NCBI RefSeq assembly: GCF_000981805.1
Contig: NZ_CP011132.1
Coordinates: 4,712,001 to 4,776,000 of the forward strand
Direction of reading: 5' to 3'
Length of the DNA stretch: 64,000 nucleotides
DNA from: Citrobacter amalonaticus Y19
Lineage (GTDB): Bacteria; Pseudomonadota; Gammaproteobacteria; Enterobacterales; Enterobacteriaceae
Shown here: piece by piece, positions 62,441 to 64,000 of the stretch
How the letters are laid out: each line of letters starts with the position of its first letter
How positions within the stretch are numbered: position 1 is the first letter of the stretch
Notes under the pieces: generated by a model
Databases searched by the model: none
What the model saw: only the letters and a program-made list of their open reading frames with translations
What the model was told of the DNA's origin: nothing
Program-made: the position numbers and the translations under genes

Positions 62441-64000
62441 ATGAATCAACAGGCAACGACGACCGATGAGTTGATCTTCACCAAGCCTTATGGTGAGTCA
62501 GAGAGGCAGATCCTGACTGCTGAAGCGGTCGAATTTCTCACTGAACTGGTGGCACGCTTTACGGCAAAGCGTAACAAGTTGCTCGCGGCTCGTATTCAGC
62601 AGCAACAGGATATCGACAACGGTATATTGCCTGATTTCATTTCGGAAACCGTTTCCATTAGAAATGACAACTGGAAGATTCGCGGTATTCCGGAGGATTT
62701 ACAGGATCGTCGGGTCGAAATTACCGGGCCGGTTGAGCGCAAGATGGTTATCAATGCGCTGAACGCGAATGTGAAGGTTTTTATGGCCGATTTTGAAGAT
62801 TCGCTGGCGCCGGAATGGAGCAAAGTGATCGACGGACATATTAACCTGCGCGACGCGGTAAATGGCACCATCAGCTACACCAATGAAGCCGGTAAAATCT
62901 ACCAATTGAAGCCCGATCCGGCATTACTGATTTGTCGCGTGCGCGGCCTGCACCTGCCGGAAAAACATGTGACCTGGCGCGGTGAAGCGATCCCCGGCAG
63001 CTTGTTCGACTTTGCCCTCTATTTCTTCCATAACTACAAAGCGTTGCTGGCCAAAGGCAGCGGTCCCTATTTCTACCTGCCAAAAACGCAGGCGTGGCAG
63101 GAAGCGGCCTGGTGGAGTGAAGTCTTCAGCTATACCGAAGATCGTTTCAATCTGTCTCGCGGCACAATTAAAGCCACATTGTTGATTGAAACCCTGCCGG
63201 CAGTGTTCCAGATGGATGAGATCCTGCACGCGCTGCGCGATCATATTGTCGGTCTGAACTGCGGTCGCTGGGATTACATTTTCAGCTATATCAAGACGCT
63301 GAAGAATCACCCGGATCGCGTTCTGCCGGACCGTCAGGTGGTGACGATGGATAAGCCCTTCCTCAGCGCCTATTCGCGTCTGCTGATTAAAACCTGCCAC
63401 AAGCGTGGCGCCTTCGCGATGGGCGGTATGGCGGCATTCATCCCGAGCAAAGACGTTGAACGCAACAATCAGGTGCTCAGCAAAGTGAAAGCGGATAAAT
63501 CGCTGGAAGCCAATAACGGTCACGATGGTACGTGGATTGCGCATCCTGGTCTGGCGGATACCGCGATGGCGGTCTTCAACGAGGTGCTGGGCGAGAACAA
63601 AAACCAACTGTTTGTGACCCGTGATGAAGACGCGCCGATTACCGCAGAACAGTTGCTGGCGCCGTGTGAGGGCGAGCGCACCGAAGAGGGGATGCGCGCC
63701 AATATTCGCGTTGCGGTGCAGTACATCGAAGCGTGGATTTCCGGCAACGGTTGCGTACCGATTTATGGCCTGATGGAAGATGCGGCGACGGCGGAAATCT
63801 CCCGTACGTCAATCTGGCAATGGATCCATCACGAGAAAACTCTGAGCAATGGTAAACCGGTCACTAAGGCGCTGTTCCGCCAGATGTTGGCTGAAGAGAT
63901 GCGGGTCATCCAGGACGAACTGGGTGAACACCGCTACAGCAGTGGCCGTTTTGATGATGCCGCGCGCCTGATGGAACAAATCACCACCTCTGATGAATTA
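62441..64000 (+). CDS. aceB: Malate synthase A (cut by window end)
   Basis: 520 codons are present, ending SDEL at the window edge; E. coli AceB has 533 residues, so only about 13 are missing. The enzyme condenses glyoxylate and acetyl-CoA to malate in the glyoxylate shunt. Visible signature segments are MADFEDSLAP (near residue 115), the catalytic-arginine block RVRGLHLPEKH, and IETLPAVFQMDEIL. The ATG at 62441 follows CGAGGAGTTACAGA. aceA and aceK would be expected beyond the window. Confidence 0.98.
   Translation, partial: MNQQATTTDELIFTKPYGESERQILTAEAVEFLTELVARFTAKRNKLLAARIQQQQDIDNGILPDFISETVSIRNDNWKIRGIPEDLQDRRVEITGPVERKMVINALNANVKVFMADFEDSLAPEWSKVIDGHINLRDAVNGTISYTNEAGKIYQLKPDPALLICRVRGLHLPEKHVTWRGEAIPGSLFDFALYFFHNYKALLAKGSGPYFYLPKTQAWQEAAWWSEVFSYTEDRFNLSRGTIKATLLIETLPAVFQMDEILHALRDHIVGLNCGRWDYIFSYIKTLKNHPDRVLPDRQVVTMDKPFLSAYSRLLIKTCHKRGAFAMGGMAAFIPSKDVERNNQVLSKVKADKSLEANNGHDGTWIAHPGLADTAMAVFNEVLGENKNQLFVTRDEDAPITAEQLLAPCEGERTEEGMRANIRVAVQYIEAWISGNGCVPIYGLMEDAATAEISRTSIWQWIHHEKTLSNGKPVTKALFRQMLAEEMRVIQDELGEHRYSSGRFDDAARLMEQITTSDEL

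Overview
This is a chromosome segment of an enteric gamma-proteobacterium (Enterobacteriaceae, of the Escherichia/Salmonella/Citrobacter type). Most proteins match their E. coli K-12 counterparts at near-identity over full length. The gene order follows the K-12 90-minute region: oxyR-sthA-fabR-yijD-trmA-btuB-murI-rrnB-murB-birA-coaA-tRNAs-tufB-secE-nusG-rplKAJL-rpoBC-thi-rsd-nudC-hemE-nfi-yjaG-hupA-yjaH-zraPSR-purDH-rrnE-metA-aceB. ERIC and REP repeats support the same placement. Citrobacter is my best guess from the accessory genes, but I cannot confirm it from sequence alone.

Layout. 1-3780: the end of a sugar ABC-transporter operon (two permeases, a UlaE-like 3-epimerase and a LyxK-like kinase) sits where K-12 has argH. 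3787-7503: oxyS/oxyR, sthA, fabR, yijD. 7561-11669: trmA, then btuB with its cobalamin riboswitch, and murI overlapping btuB. 11690-17390: rRNA operon 1 (rrnB locus, Ile and Ala spacer tRNAs). 17537-20505: murB, birA, coaA. 20865-22704: four tRNAs and tufB. 22887-35141: secE-nusG, ribosomal proteins L11, L1, L10 and L7/L12, and RNA polymerase beta and beta'. 35213-37560: an accessory insert with PTS IIA and IIB (no IIC) and a diguanylate cyclase. 37822-43640: thiCEFSGH with a TPP riboswitch. 43638-48710: rsd, nudC, hemE, nfi, yjaG, hupA, yjaH. 48797-52210: zinc/envelope-stress zraP and zraSR with paired sigma-54 promoters. 52207-55220: purHD. 55380-61050: rRNA operon 2 (rrnE locus, Glu spacer tRNA). 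61192-64000: metA and aceB, the latter cut by the window edge.

Much of the window is transcription/translation machinery: rRNA, tRNA, EF-Tu, ribosomal proteins, core RNA polymerase, SecE/NusG, HU and the anti-sigma factor Rsd. The rest is cofactor and amino-acid biosynthesis (thiamine, haem, CoA, biotin ligase, purine, methionine) plus stress response (OxyR/OxyS, Zra).

The most unusual features concern repeats and RNA. A complete ERIC element lies inside the aptamer domain of the thiC TPP riboswitch, as a giant extension of stem P3. A degenerate ERIC lies in the 23S-5S spacer of both rRNA operons, so it is transcribed with every pre-rRNA. The two rRNA operons differ in spacer tRNAs, in terminators (a 171-bp segment between 17-bp direct repeats) and at three G homopolymers. 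BtuB is a mosaic, with conserved ends and a strongly diverged middle. I see no CRISPR array, prophage or transposase gene.
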